A stretch of 64,000 nucleotides of DNA from GCA-002050365 sp038235165 (GCA_038235165.1 JBBSUG010000014.1:57361-121360); one strand, 5' to 3'. Positions 24,765 through 33,800 are shown, counted from the first letter of the stretch. Program-made: numbers and translations. The notes: generated from the letters alone by a model not told the origin.

Positions 24765-25154
24765 ATGGAAAACAACAACGAGGATCAAGGGATGAATTCA
24801 AAAAGTAAAACTCCGACCGATAAAGAAATTAAAGATGTAATGGCTGAAGAAATCGCCGCCGCGCCGCAGGCTCCGGGCGAATTAAAACAGCGACTAGAAG
24901 AACACAACGCTTCATCGCCCGCCGATTCGGGCGGCGACATTGATGCCGAGTGGGAAGATGTCAACGATTCGGGCGCGGAATCCTTTGCCGGACATAACCC
25001 GACCCCCGACCAATCGGATGTGGAAGCCAACGCCCACGCTTACGGCGTAGATTTTCAGGACAACGAACCGCTCGATTTGCTCGAAAAAATGGAGAAGCGC
25101 GACCGCAATCGCTGGGAACTCGACGAAAGTTCAAAAGATGGAGACGAAATTTAA
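24765..25154 (+). CDS. DUF6335-like acidic protein
   Basis: 129 aa from ATG 24765. The N-terminal two thirds are acidic and disordered (Pro/Ala/Ser/Asp). A conserved C-terminal block (YGVDFQDNEPLDLLEKMEKR then DRNRWELDESS) matches the small family often annotated as DUF6335, common in cyanobacteria. Function unknown. Followed by a strong bidirectional terminator shared with the convergent thiolase. Confidence 0.65.
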   Translation: MENNNEDQGMNSKSKTPTDKEIKDVMAEEIAAAPQAPGELKQRLEEHNASSPADSGGDIDAEWEDVNDSGAESFAGHNPTPDQSDVEANAHAYGVDFQDNEPLDLLEKMEKRDRNRWELDESSKDGDEI

Positions 25155-25178
25155 TTTCTCCTTTAATATTTTCACGAA

Positions 25179-25215
25179 AAAAGACGACGCGATTTTACAG
25201 TTTGCGTCGTCTTTT
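25179..25215. terminator. Bidirectional Rho-independent terminator
   Basis: 12-bp stem AAAAGACGACGC / GCGTCGTCTTTT with a 13-base loop and T-runs on both strands, between convergent genes. Confidence 0.85.
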
Positions 25216-25261
25216 ATTTTTTGCGGCGTTATTCAAAATTTACTGAAAACCTGGCGCATAT

Positions 25262-26443
25262 TTAATCCAATCGCTCGAAAATTCCCGCCGCGCCCATTCC
25301 GCCGCCGACACACATCGTGACCATTCCGTAGCGTCCGCCGGAGCGTTTTAATTCCTGCAACAGCGTCGCCGTCAGTTTCGCGCCGGTGCAGCCGAGCGGA
25401 TGTCCGAGAGCGACCGCGCCGCCATTGACGTTGACTTTTGCCGGGTTCATTTCGAGAACTTTCATCACCGACAAACCCTGCGCGGCGAATGCTTCATTTA
25501 ATTCGATGATGTCAATATCTTCCAGAGTCAATCCCGCTAATTTCAACGCTTTCGGAATCGCGTAAACCGGACCGATGCCCATTTCTTCGGGCAAACAACC
25601 GGAAGTCGCAAACGACACGAAACGAGCAAGCGGCTTTAATCCCAATTCGTTAGCTTTATCCAAACTCATCACAACCGCCGCCGCCGCACCGTCCGACATT
25701 TGCGACGAATTGCCCGCCGTGACCGTGCCTTTAACGTGAAAAACCGGACGCAGTTTTGCAAAACCTTCCATCGAAGCGTCGTAACGCACGCCTTCGTCGG
25801 TGTCGAAAACGACTTCTTTCGAGCGCACACGCCCGTTTTCGTCAACTTCGTCAACGCGTACGGTGAACGGCACGATTTCGTCTTTGAACCTACCTTCTTT
25901 AATCGCCGCCGCCGCTTTCTGATGCGATTGCAACGAAAATTCATCCGCCTGTTCGCGCGTGATTTCGTATTTCTTCGCCAGATTTTCGGCGGTCAAACCC
26001 ATATTCAAATAATAATCGGGATAATTATCAACGATTTTCGGATTCGGACGCACGACATTGCCGCCCATCGGAATCATAGACATCGTTTCAAGTCCGCCCG
26101 CAACGATAATGTCCGCGCCGCCCGTGCGAATCCGATCCGCCGCAATTGCAATAGTTTGCAAACCCGATGAGCAATAACGATTAACCGTCATCGCCGAAAC
26201 TTCCACCGGCAAACCCGCTTCAATCGCCGCCGTCCGCGCCACGTTCATCCCCTGCTCGGCTTCGGGAAACGCGCAGCCCATCACCACATCGTCAATCTGC
26301 GATAAATCCAAACCCTCAACGCGTTTGACTGCTTCACGAATCGCCGCCGCGCCCAAATCATCAGGACGCGAATTTTTCAAAGTTCCTTTCGGAGCTTTCC
26401 CGACAGCCGTCCGCACGGCTGATACGATAACTGCTTCTTTCAT
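25262..26443 (-). CDS. Acetyl-CoA acetyltransferase / 3-ketoacyl-CoA thiolase
   Basis: 393 aa thiolase. Nucleophile Cys in VNRYCSSGLQTIA (about residue 90), catalytic His in VNGGAVALGHPLGCTGAK (about 350) and acid/base Cys in VTMCVGGGMGAAGIFE (about 380). It either breaks down 3-ketoacyl-CoA or condenses two acetyl-CoA. Residue patterns are FadA/AtoB-like but do not decide between them. The enoyl-CoA hydratase at 51.7 kb could share the pathway. Confidence 0.93.
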   Translation of the reverse strand: MKEAVIVSAVRTAVGKAPKGTLKNSRPDDLGAAAIREAVKRVEGLDLSQIDDVVMGCAFPEAEQGMNVARTAAIEAGLPVEVSAMTVNRYCSSGLQTIAIAADRIRTGGADIIVAGGLETMSMIPMGGNVVRPNPKIVDNYPDYYLNMGLTAENLAKKYEITREQADEFSLQSHQKAAAAIKEGRFKDEIVPFTVRVDEVDENGRVRSKEVVFDTDEGVRYDASMEGFAKLRPVFHVKGTVTAGNSSQMSDGAAAAVVMSLDKANELGLKPLARFVSFATSGCLPEEMGIGPVYAIPKALKLAGLTLEDIDIIELNEAFAAQGLSVMKVLEMNPAKVNVNGGAVALGHPLGCTGAKLTATLLQELKRSGGRYGMVTMCVGGGMGAAGIFERLD

Positions 26444-26455
26444 AATTTTTTCCTT

Positions 26456-26746
26456 TTATTCTGTATCCTCTGAAACTAATGCGTATTCCCAAACATCGTG
26501 ATAACTGACTTTTTCTTCCTTCTTTAAAGGTCTCATTGCAAGAAAGCCTTCATCATGTTTTTGTAAACCTTCTCGTGTATTTAATCTGTCAAATTCAGGA
26601 AAAGCGCTTGCTAAGATTTGTCCTGCTTTCTTTCCGATAATTTTTTTATCAGACTTCACTTCAACAAACTCAGTTTTAGTTAATTTCCACTCGTTGTTTG
26701 CCGAACTCATATCCACCTGATAAATGCGAATTTTTACAACAGACAT
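26456..26746 (-). CDS. Hypothetical protein
   Basis: 96 aa, soluble. Begins KIRIYQVDMSSANNEWKLTK and ends HDVWEYALVSEDTE. No recognised domain. It lies 12 bp downstream of the HNH gene on the same strand and upstream of the thiolase, so it is probably co-transcribed with the HNH pair. Confidence 0.55.
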   Translation of the reverse strand: MSVVKIRIYQVDMSSANNEWKLTKTEFVEVKSDKKIIGKKAGQILASAFPEFDRLNTREGLQKHDEGFLAMRPLKKEEKVSYHDVWEYALVSEDTE

Positions 26747-26758
26747 ATTTTAACTCCG

Positions 26759-27148
26759 TCAAATTTTCTGTTCTTCAATTCGCGCTACGTTATTTATTTG
26801 CAAAAGCCGAATCGTTGCTCTCGCGTTTGGCATTAAGCCGATAAAAATTCCGTTTTCAATTCTAAAATGTTTGCTCCAAACGTCCGTTCGCGGATTGAAA
26901 AGCGGCACGATTGCGCCTGTTTTATCGTCAATCGAAGCGATGTCGCTGCCTTTATATTTGTTGCAGATCGCGCACGACAACGCTAGATTTTCTTCCGTTG
27001 TTCGCCCACCGTGTTTTTCCGCGATAACGTGGTCAATCTGATGTTTTGCAAAACTGACCGTTTCGGAAATAAGACAATATTCGCAGAAGCCTTCGGCGCG
27101 TTCGTAAACCGAATTTCGCAAGGCTGTCGGAACATACGTTACGCTCAT
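26759..27148 (-). CDS. HNH endonuclease
   Basis: 129 aa. HNH motif with two zinc Cys pairs: FCEYCLISETVSFAKHQIDH (Cys pair and catalytic His), EENLALSCAICNKYKGSDIA (Asn and second Cys pair). Single-domain HNH proteins of this kind are common beside small helical partners. Its start overlaps the partner stop by four bases. Confidence 0.88.
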   Translation of the reverse strand: MSVTYVPTALRNSVYERAEGFCEYCLISETVSFAKHQIDHVIAEKHGGRTTEENLALSCAICNKYKGSDIASIDDKTGAIVPLFNPRTDVWSKHFRIENGIFIGLMPNARATIRLLQINNVARIEEQKI

Positions 27149-27495
27149 TTTTTTAATTGCGCCGACGCTTTCGCTTTGGCGATGCGAACCAGATGTTCGA
27201 CAAATTCATAGCTCGCCCAAGTTTGTTCTTCCGCTTCGCTCAAGCCTTCGCGGCGATTTTTTTCGAGCAGTTCGTCAATTTTTTCCTGCATCTCCGCCGA
27301 AGGTCGCAACGCAAGAATTTCCGCAGGCGCAGGCAAACCGGCAAAAAACTCCAAAACTTCCGCAACGCTTTTATAACCGACCGCAGAACTCGCCTCGAAT
27401 TCGCGCAGACCGAGTTCAAAAATTCTCGTCAATTTTCCTTTGTACGATTGCAGATTTACGGCTAAATTTTCCGGCAAATCAATTGTCACTTGCAT
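27145..27495 (-). CDS. Small protein paired with HNH endonuclease
   Basis: 116 aa. Starts like a ribbon-helix-helix or beta-helix antitoxin (QVTIDLPENLAVNL), then helical (RIFELGLREFEASSAVGYKS, VLEFFAGLPAPAEIL). The tail (WASYEFVEHLVRIAKAKASA) resembles small proteins that precede HNH genes in other bacteria. Overlap of four bases with the HNH gene implies fixed stoichiometry. Function unknown; antitoxin-like or specificity partner is a guess. Confidence 0.6.
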   Translation of the reverse strand: MQVTIDLPENLAVNLQSYKGKLTRIFELGLREFEASSAVGYKSVAEVLEFFAGLPAPAEILALRPSAEMQEKIDELLEKNRREGLSEAEEQTWASYEFVEHLVRIAKAKASAQLKK

Positions 27496-27515
27496 AAATT
27501 TTATTTTAACATTAA

Positions 27516-28037
27516 CTACGCGCTCATCTCCGCTTTTTTCTTCACGATTCGCAGCATTTCGCGTCTGATCAAGCTGCTGAACGGCTGAATAAACGTCCAG
27601 TAAAATCCGAAACTGCGGCGGCTCGCGTCATCGAGACAGCAAATGCGCGTTTCGGTCGTCAGGCGAGTTTCATTTCCGCTGCAATCAACCGAAAAATTCC
27701 AGACGGCTTTGGCAAAACCTTCTTTGTTAAAGTCGCGGAAATTCTCAGTGTTTATCGTTTGCATTTCTCCGCGTGGAGTCCAAAATTTTCCCGCCAAACC
27801 GAGCAACATTTCTCTGTCTTTTTCCACGCCTAAAATTTCAAATTTCGACTTTCGCAAATCCGCCAATTTCAAATGTCCGTTCGGCAAACCGCGCAGAAAA
27901 AACAGAGCGCGAATGAGCGGCGATTCGCATAAATCAATTTCATTGACCGCACCGAAAACCGTTTCCGCCGCCGCGCGAATTTTGACGTCGTGCGTTTCGA
28001 TAAAGTCATACTGCGGCAAAAAGTCGTCAATCAACAT
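27516..28037 (-). CDS. SRPBCC-fold protein
   Basis: 173 aa. Pattern of START/Bet v1-like proteins: a first strand with VKIRAAAETVFGAVNEID, middle FEILGVEKDREMLLGLAGKF, then strands (KAVWNFSVDCSGNETRLTTE) and a C-terminal helix (RSFGFYWTFIQPFSSLIRRE). These bind hydrophobic ligands; no ligand can be named. A TGAATG-TT-CATTCA palindrome lies about 30 bases upstream. Confidence 0.7.
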   Translation of the reverse strand: MLIDDFLPQYDFIETHDVKIRAAAETVFGAVNEIDLCESPLIRALFFLRGLPNGHLKLADLRKSKFEILGVEKDREMLLGLAGKFWTPRGEMQTINTENFRDFNKEGFAKAVWNFSVDCSGNETRLTTETRICCLDDASRRSFGFYWTFIQPFSSLIRREMLRIVKKKAEMSA

Positions 28038-28067
28038 CTTTTTCTTCTTTCACGCTGTAAAAATGAG

Positions 28068-28081
28068 TGAATGTTCATTCA
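28068..28081. promoter_or_regulatory. TetR-type palindrome, candidate operator
   Basis: TGAATG TT CATTCA, a perfect 6-bp inverted repeat of the form often bound by TetR-family repressors, 31 bases upstream of the SRPBCC gene. No tetR gene lies nearby. Confidence 0.45.
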
Positions 28082-28141
28082 TTTTTACAATATACAATAA
28101 ATTGTTTGTTTTTGCTAACTTTTCCCACTCTAACTTTAAAT

Positions 28142-28179
28142 AAAAAGGTGATGAACCAAATCTTGTTCATCACCTTTTT
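28142..28179. terminator. Rho-independent terminator
   Basis: 15-bp stem AAAAAGGTGATGAAC / GTTCATCACCTTTTT, loop CAAATCTT, with T-runs on either strand. Ends the minus-strand hydrolase gene. Confidence 0.85.
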
Positions 28180-28200
28180 CAATTCTAAAAAGTCATCAGT

Positions 28201-29484
28201 TTACGGTTGATTCATCGGCGGCGGCACGAAGCTATCAGGCAGAAAACCGAGGGCGGTCGGGAAATTTGCCGCCGTCGGCTTGGTTCCGCTGTTCACCCAA
28301 CTGCTGATCGCCGCGACGGAACTGACGAGCTGTTCGCCCGTAAAATTACAGTGTCCGTTGCCGTTGGTATAGGTTTGATACAAGAACTGAGTGCGGTTTG
28401 CCGCCGTGACTGTTTTGAGATATTCGCGCTCCTGCGAAACCGTGACGAGCGGATCGTAAAGGGTATGAATAGTCAGAACCGGGCTTTGAATCGTTCCTCT
28501 GTAATCCGCGTTATTGAAAAGATAGAAACGGGTATAATACGGCGGATAAAACAGACGGCTGCCATTCATCGAAGCCAGCCAGCCTTCGATGACCGGCGCG
28601 GGAACGCCGAGCGCAACGAGATAAGCTTTTTCCGTGTCGGTCAAATTGTAATTTCGATTGACGTTCTGCACGATTGGACCGCGGGCGCGTCGTTCGAGTT
28701 CAGCGCGGGCTTCGGTCGAGAAAAACATATCGGTAAAAACCCACCCCGGATAAAAATTCGGCGGCGCAGGCGGCGTGATGCCGCGTCCGGGCGTGCCGGT
28801 GACGAGCCGGATAAATTCAAATTTCGGGAAATTTGCCTGATTGCTGACTTCGGCAACCAATTTCGGCTGAACTTCGGTTTCAAAATCTATATCGTTTCGC
28901 ACGTCACCCGGCGTTCCCCAGGCGGCGGGCATTCCGAAAAGTTTGTCGTAGGCAAGAGCCAAATCACCCGAAGCATCCCACGACCGGGAGGTTCCGGCAC
29001 CGACCGCACATCCGGCAATCGCACCGTTATAAAGGTTGGGATACTGTTCCATACTCGAAAAAGTAATCACGCTGCCCATCGAAAATCCCCACAAAATGGT
29101 TTTTTGCGGCGTACTGACGCTTGAGTTGAAAAATAATGCCAGATTTTTTATATCTTCGATGCCTTCCTGCACCGCCCAGCCGTTATTGCGGTAGGCGGAA
29201 CCGGCGAGCGCGTACCCCTGCGCGAGCAGAACGGGTTCGAGAGCCGCACTCGGTGCGACATCGGCACTGCGGTCGTCAACTTCGCCCGGATGGTCGGCGC
29301 GGTCACGATAGCCGTGCGCGTAAATGAGCAAAGTTCCGTTCCAATTTGCCGGAACGCGAATGCGGTACGGCGCACCGGACAAACTGCCCGTCATATTAAC
29401 TTCATCAACCGGCGGCGCGGCGTTGGCAAACTGCAATGAAAATACGAACAAGAAAAACGCGGCGTATATTGTCTTTTTTAACAC
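28201..29484 (-). CDS. Secreted alpha/beta hydrolase
   Basis: 427 aa. Signal peptide (MLKKTIYAAFFLFVFSLQFA, cleavage near ANA). Oxyanion-region motif LLIYAHGYRDR, nucleophile elbow WGFSMGSV (Ser about residue 142), acid in HTLYDPLVTV and catalytic His in NGNGHCNF near the C-terminus. Related to exported hydrolases with a large lid; substrate unknown. Stands alone with its own terminator. Confidence 0.82.
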   Translation of the reverse strand: MLKKTIYAAFFLFVFSLQFANAAPPVDEVNMTGSLSGAPYRIRVPANWNGTLLIYAHGYRDRADHPGEVDDRSADVAPSAALEPVLLAQGYALAGSAYRNNGWAVQEGIEDIKNLALFFNSSVSTPQKTILWGFSMGSVITFSSMEQYPNLYNGAIAGCAVGAGTSRSWDASGDLALAYDKLFGMPAAWGTPGDVRNDIDFETEVQPKLVAEVSNQANFPKFEFIRLVTGTPGRGITPPAPPNFYPGWVFTDMFFSTEARAELERRARGPIVQNVNRNYNLTDTEKAYLVALGVPAPVIEGWLASMNGSRLFYPPYYTRFYLFNNADYRGTIQSPVLTIHTLYDPLVTVSQEREYLKTVTAANRTQFLYQTYTNGNGHCNFTGEQLVSSVAAISSWVNSGTKPTAANFPTALGFLPDSFVPPPMNQP

Positions 29485-29937
29485 AATTCAATCCTCCCTA
29501 AAATTTGAATGTCAGATTTTGGTTTTCATTCGGAGATGTCGAAAAATCAGTAAAAAATCGGTATTTTCGAATTCGCAGAGTCGCAGAACCAAAACCCGAA
29601 AAATATGATTATCTCATTAACTTGTCAGCGAAATTATTAATTTGTTAATCTGAACGAAAAGTGTTTTTATTGTCCTTTTTTACGGCGGAAAAGTCAAAAA
29701 TCTTTGACACAAGAACGACCGACACTAATCAACCGGCGGGATATTTATGCTCATAAACCGCATCACAATAACAACTTACCCATCAGAAAACGGGACGCAG
29801 TATTTTTTCGGTCAAAATATCTGTATAGTCTAAACAGATACTATTTTTTCATTGAATTACGGCGAATTGACTTTTATATAAATTAGTTTGTTGGCAGAGG
29901 CGACAAATTGATTTTTTCAATTGACACTCTCAAAATT
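29485..29937. other. Intergenic region between divergent genes
   Basis: About 450 bp, AT-rich, between the secreted hydrolase (minus) and the HAD hydrolase (plus). Apart from the palindrome at 29818-29840 I see no gene or RNA. A 60-codon plus frame lacks a ribosome-binding site. Confidence 0.5.
29818..29840. promoter_or_regulatory. 23-bp palindrome, candidate operator
   Basis: Arms TATCTGTATAG (29818-29828) and CTAAACAGATA (29830-29840) pair at ten of eleven positions around a central T. It lies about 100 bp upstream of the HAD hydrolase start. Confidence 0.4.
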
Positions 29938-30600
29938 ATGATCGAAACATTTATTTTCGATGTTGACGGAACATTGATTGACTCGAACGATTTTCACGCT
30001 GAAGCGTGGCAGAAAGCGTTTGCAAAATACGGCAAAGAAATACCGTTTGAAAAGGTGCGCGCCCAAATCGGCAAAGGCGCGGACACACTTTTGCCGGTGT
30101 TTCTGACTGAACGGGAAATTGAGAAATTTGGCGACGAAGTGACGGAATTGCGCGGCGAAATATTTAAAAAAGAGTATTTGCTGCGCGTCAAACCGTTCCC
30201 GGAAGTGCGCCTGCTTTTCGAGCGCATCAAAGCCGACGGCAAAAAAACAGCTCTCGCTTCTTCATCAAAAGAAGATGAAGTGGAAGAATATAAAAAAATT
30301 GCCGACATCGAAGATTTGGTCGAAAAAGCAACCTCATCGGACGACGCGAAAAAATCGAAACCGGAGCCGGACATTTTTCAAGCCGCACTCAAACTTTTGG
30401 GCAATCCGAAACTCGAAAACGTTCTGGTTATTGGTGATACGCCTTACGACGCGGAGGCGGCAGCAAAGGCGAAAATCAAAATCGTCGGCGTTTTGTGCGG
30501 CGGTTTCACTGAAAAAGATTTGCGCGAAAACGGCTGCGTCGAGGTTTATCAGCATCCGGCAGACTTATTGAAAAATTACGAGAAGCTGAAAAATCATTGA
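29938..30600 (+). CDS. HAD-superfamily hydrolase
   Basis: 220 aa from ATG 29938, which gives the canonical start FIFDVDGTLIDSNDFHAEAW. A TTG at 29908 with GAGG seven bases upstream is an alternative and would add ten residues. Catalytic Asp pair DVDGT, motif II in ALASSSKEDEVE, motif III Lys in SKPEPDIFQAAL and motif IV GDTPYDAEAA. Cap domain type resembles phosphoglycolate phosphatase or beta-phosphoglucomutase; substrate undetermined. Confidence 0.88.
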   Translation: MIETFIFDVDGTLIDSNDFHAEAWQKAFAKYGKEIPFEKVRAQIGKGADTLLPVFLTEREIEKFGDEVTELRGEIFKKEYLLRVKPFPEVRLLFERIKADGKKTALASSSKEDEVEEYKKIADIEDLVEKATSSDDAKKSKPEPDIFQAALKLLGNPKLENVLVIGDTPYDAEAAAKAKIKIVGVLCGGFTEKDLRENGCVEVYQHPADLLKNYEKLKNH

Positions 30601-30714
30601 AAACGCAAAATAGAATCGTTTGTCAACCGGGAAAAATCTCCGGTGTTGCTTAACGATCAATTTTGCCTCTTTTGTATGTTGGGTGACATACACCCGACGG
30701 GAAAACAGCTACAT

Positions 30715-30753
30715 TAACTTCTTACAATATAAATTTCTAATATGAAGAAGTTA
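30715..30753. repeat. Inverted repeat upstream of DUF2267 gene
   Basis: 9-bp arms TAACTTCTT and AAGAAGTTA separated by 21 AT-rich bases, about 75 bp before the DUF2267 ATG. Could be two half-sites of a regulator. Confidence 0.3.
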
Positions 30754-30828
30754 GCTGCGCGTCAAACCAACATTTGATCATTAATTTTATTCGGCGCACG
30801 GCTGATTGTTCACAATTTACAAACAAAA

Positions 30829-31245
30829 ATGCAAAATCACGAATTCTTAAGCGAAGTCCAAACACGTATCGGAGCCGAACAAAACGACCGAATTTTAACT
30901 GTTGTCCGTGCCGTTCTGCAAACTCTGGCTGTCCATTTAGCAGGCAATGCCCCGGCGAAACTCGCCGCCCAGCTGCCGGAAGAAATCGGCGCGTTAATCA
31001 CCGAACATAAAAACGACCCGGAAGCGGAAGGTGAAGGCTTCGGTGTCGAAGAATTCATCAAACGCACGGCGAGTCGCGCCGGTGAGAAAGATTTGGAAAC
31101 GGCAAAAGCTCACGCAGCGGCAGTTCTCGCCGTGTTGCGCGAAGCCATCTCCGAGGGCGAATTTGACAAAATGCGCGGCACCCTGCCTGCCGAATACGAT
31201 GCGCTTTTTGATGATAAATCTACCGGAAATTCAGCACACGTATAA
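30829..31245 (+). CDS. DUF2267 domain protein
   Basis: 138 aa. Helical DUF2267 pattern: FLSEVQTRIGAEQNDRILTV then VRAVLQTLAVHLAGNAPAKL and AAQLPEEIGALI. The second half ends with the usual LPAEYDALF. Function unknown; such proteins are often found with stress or CBS-domain genes. Confidence 0.88.
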   Translation: MQNHEFLSEVQTRIGAEQNDRILTVVRAVLQTLAVHLAGNAPAKLAAQLPEEIGALITEHKNDPEAEGEGFGVEEFIKRTASRAGEKDLETAKAHAAAVLAVLREAISEGEFDKMRGTLPAEYDALFDDKSTGNSAHV

Positions 31246-31775
31246 GCGTTGAATAGTAAGTCAAAAAACCAAGAAATTCGTTAGATTAATAACGAATCAG
31301 CGGTAGTCTTCATTTTTTGTCAAATCCGGCAACTTTTCTCTGATTGAGCGGAACGGCAGGCAAAGTGTTGTCCCGCCGTGTTTTGCTTCTGTGAATTATT
31401 TATACTAGATCACATTATATTTTCGTTAAGTTAGAGGTTTTCGGTCGCGTCACTGTATTGCGGTTAGAGATCCTTGGCTTAACGAAAATTTAGTGTAAGT
31501 TAGATTTGCCGCGATTATTCATTTCTAATTTTTCTCAATAATTTGTTTTTCTTTAACAAAGCGCATAATCTCTAAACCATAATTCATTCGCCCCATTCAT
31601 TTGCAGAACAGATTCCAGGCACTGTTTTCATCACTGACAGACGCAGGAAAATAAATCAAACGAGGAAAAATTTTATATTATCGGGTAGAATTTTACTTGA
31701 AAAAGTTTAAGCCGTAAATTTAAACAGGTAGAACTGTCGAAATTTTTTATATTTTTGATCCGGGAGAAAGCGTAA
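31246..31775. other. Long intergenic region before acs
   Basis: About 530 bp without a credible gene. It holds a small hairpin (ATTCGTTA / TAACGAAT, 31276-31297) after DUF2267 and the larger inverted repeat at 31419-31489. The acs 5' leader lies at its right end (GGGAGAAAG before the ATG). No tRNA or recognised riboswitch was seen. Confidence 0.5.
31419..31489. repeat. Inverted repeat, possible small MITE-like element
   Basis: Perfect 12-bp arms ATTTTCGTTAAG (31419-31430) and CTTAACGAAAAT (31478-31489) around 47 bp. The similarity extends imperfectly about eight bases outward on both sides. Confidence 0.4.
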
Positions 31776-33734
31776 ATGTCTGAATCATCATCAACGAATA
31801 TCGAATCAACACAAATCGAAAACAGAGTTTTTCCGCCGCCGCCGAAATTTGCGGAACAGGCGCACATCAAAAGTTTCGAAGAATACGAGCAAATTTATAA
31901 CCAAGCCGCCGAAAAACCCGAAGATTTTTGGGCGAGCGTCGCGGAAAATCTGCACTGGTTTAAGAAGTGGGAGACGATTTTGAAATGGGATGAACCGCAC
32001 GCCGAATGGTTCGTCGGCGGCAAAATCAACGCGGCGTATAACTGTTTGGACAGACATCTGGAAACTTACCGCAAAAATAAAGCGGCGATTATCTGGGAAG
32101 GCGAACCCGGCGAAGTGCGGACTTTGACATATCAGCAGCTTCACCGTCAAGTGTCGAAATTTGCCAATGTGTTAAAGAAATCCGGTGTCGAAACCGGCGA
32201 TAGAGTCGCGCTTTATATGCCGCTAATTCCCGAACTGGCGATTGCGATGCTCGCTTGTGCGCGAATCGGGGCGACGCACACCGTCATCTTCGGCGGATTT
32301 TCGGCGGACGCAATTCGTGACCGCGTGAACGACTGCGAATGTAAAGTAATCGTCACGGCGGACGGCGGTTATCGGCGCGGCAGTGAAATTAAATTGAAGG
32401 AAGTAGTTGACGAAGCCGTCCGAGAAACGCCGTCGGTCGAAAACGTCATCGTTTTCAAACGCACCGCGTCGAAAGTCAATATGGAAATCGGGCGCGATTA
32501 CTGGTGGCACGAACTGATGGAAACCGTCAACGATGTCTGTCCGGCGGAAGAATTAGACGCGGAACATCCGCTTTTTATCCTTTACACATCGGGAACGACC
32601 GGCAAACCGAAGGGCATTTTGCACACAACGGGCGGCTATTTGACACAGACCTACATCACGTCGAAGTGGATTTTCGATTTGAAGGACGAAGACACTTACT
32701 GGTGTACCGCCGACATCGGCTGGGTCACGGGACATTCTTACGTCGTTTACGGACCGCTGGCGAACGGCGCGACCGTTTTCATGTATGAAGGTGCGCCGAA
32801 TCATCCTGAACCCGACCGTTTTTGGCGAATTATCGAACGCCACAAAATCAGTATATTTTACACTGCGCCGACAGCGATTCGCGCATTTATCAAATGGGGC
32901 GAACAGCATCCGCTCAAGCACGATCTGTCGAGTTTGCGGCTTTTGGGAACGGTCGGCGAACCGATCAACCCGGAAGCGTGGATGTGGTATCACACGATTA
33001 TCGGCAAAAAAAAATGTCCGATTGTAGATACCTGGTGGCAGACGGAAACCGGCGCGGCGATGATTTCGCCGCTTCCGGGTGCCACGCCGACCGTTCCCGG
33101 CACGGCGACACGTCCGTTTCCCGGCATCATCATTGATATTGTCACCAAAGCCGGAAAATCAGTCGGCACGAACGAGGGCGGTTATCTCGTCATCAAAAAG
33201 CCGTTTCCTTCAATGTTGCGAACTATCTGGAAAGATGACGAACGCTACAAAAAGACATACTGGTCGGAAATTCCCAACGTCTATTTTGCGGGCGACGGCG
33301 CACGGCGCGACGAACGCGGTTATTTCTGGATTATGGGCAGAGTTGATGATGTGATCAATGTTTCCGGTCACAGATTAGGGACGGCGGAAATTGAAAGCGC
33401 GTTGGTTTCACACCCGGCAGTCGCCGAAGCCGCCGTCGTCGGGAAACCGGACGAAATCAAAGGTCAGGCAATCGCCGCCTTTGTCACGTTGGAAGGCGGA
33501 CGCACCGGAAGCGAAGAACTAAAACAAGAACTTCGCGCTCACGTCGCCAAAGAAATCGGAAGTTTAGCAAAACCCGACGATTTGCGCTTCACCGATGCGC
33601 TGCCGAAAACGAGAAGCGGAAAAATTATGCGGCGTTTGCTCAGAGAATTGGCGGCAGGAAATCAAATTGCGGGCGACACGACAACGCTCGAAGATTTTTC
33701 GGTGCTGGAAAAATTGCGGATGGACGAAGAATAA
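31776..33734 (+). CDS. acs: Acetyl-CoA synthetase
   Basis: 652 aa, standard Acs size. Converts acetate, ATP and CoA to acetyl-CoA through acetyl-AMP. ATP/AMP motif FILYTSGTTGKPKGILHTTG, the DTWWQTETGAAMISPLPG core, the hinge region GRVDDVINVSGHRLGTAE and the C-terminal Lys motif LPKTRSGKIMRR, which is acetylated to regulate the enzyme in many bacteria. Ends at a compound hairpin shared with the convergent Rieske gene. Confidence 0.96.
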   Translation: MSESSSTNIESTQIENRVFPPPPKFAEQAHIKSFEEYEQIYNQAAEKPEDFWASVAENLHWFKKWETILKWDEPHAEWFVGGKINAAYNCLDRHLETYRKNKAAIIWEGEPGEVRTLTYQQLHRQVSKFANVLKKSGVETGDRVALYMPLIPELAIAMLACARIGATHTVIFGGFSADAIRDRVNDCECKVIVTADGGYRRGSEIKLKEVVDEAVRETPSVENVIVFKRTASKVNMEIGRDYWWHELMETVNDVCPAEELDAEHPLFILYTSGTTGKPKGILHTTGGYLTQTYITSKWIFDLKDEDTYWCTADIGWVTGHSYVVYGPLANGATVFMYEGAPNHPEPDRFWRIIERHKISIFYTAPTAIRAFIKWGEQHPLKHDLSSLRLLGTVGEPINPEAWMWYHTIIGKKKCPIVDTWWQTETGAAMISPLPGATPTVPGTATRPFPGIIIDIVTKAGKSVGTNEGGYLVIKKPFPSMLRTIWKDDERYKKTYWSEIPNVYFAGDGARRDERGYFWIMGRVDDVINVSGHRLGTAEIESALVSHPAVAEAAVVGKPDEIKGQAIAAFVTLEGGRTGSEELKQELRAHVAKEIGSLAKPDDLRFTDALPKTRSGKIMRRLLRELAAGNQIAGDTTTLEDFSVLEKLRMDEE

Positions 33735-33798
33735 TGTGAAAGTCCGTATGAATTAGGGGCGACTTAAATCACGCCCTTACTTCGTCCGGACTTTCACA
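33735..33798. terminator. Compound hairpin between convergent genes
   Basis: Outer stem TGTGAAAGTCCG / CGGACTTTCACA (12 bp, perfect) encloses a second hairpin GGGCG...CGCCC. T-rich sequence follows on the plus strand. Probably a bidirectional terminator. Confidence 0.65.
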
Positions 33799-33800
33799 TT

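Noticed and set aside
28207..29124. Long plus-strand open frame (305 codons) antisense to the secreted hydrolase
   Set aside because: It is Arg/Ile-rich with no family resemblance, and the minus strand encodes a signal peptide and a full catalytic triad.
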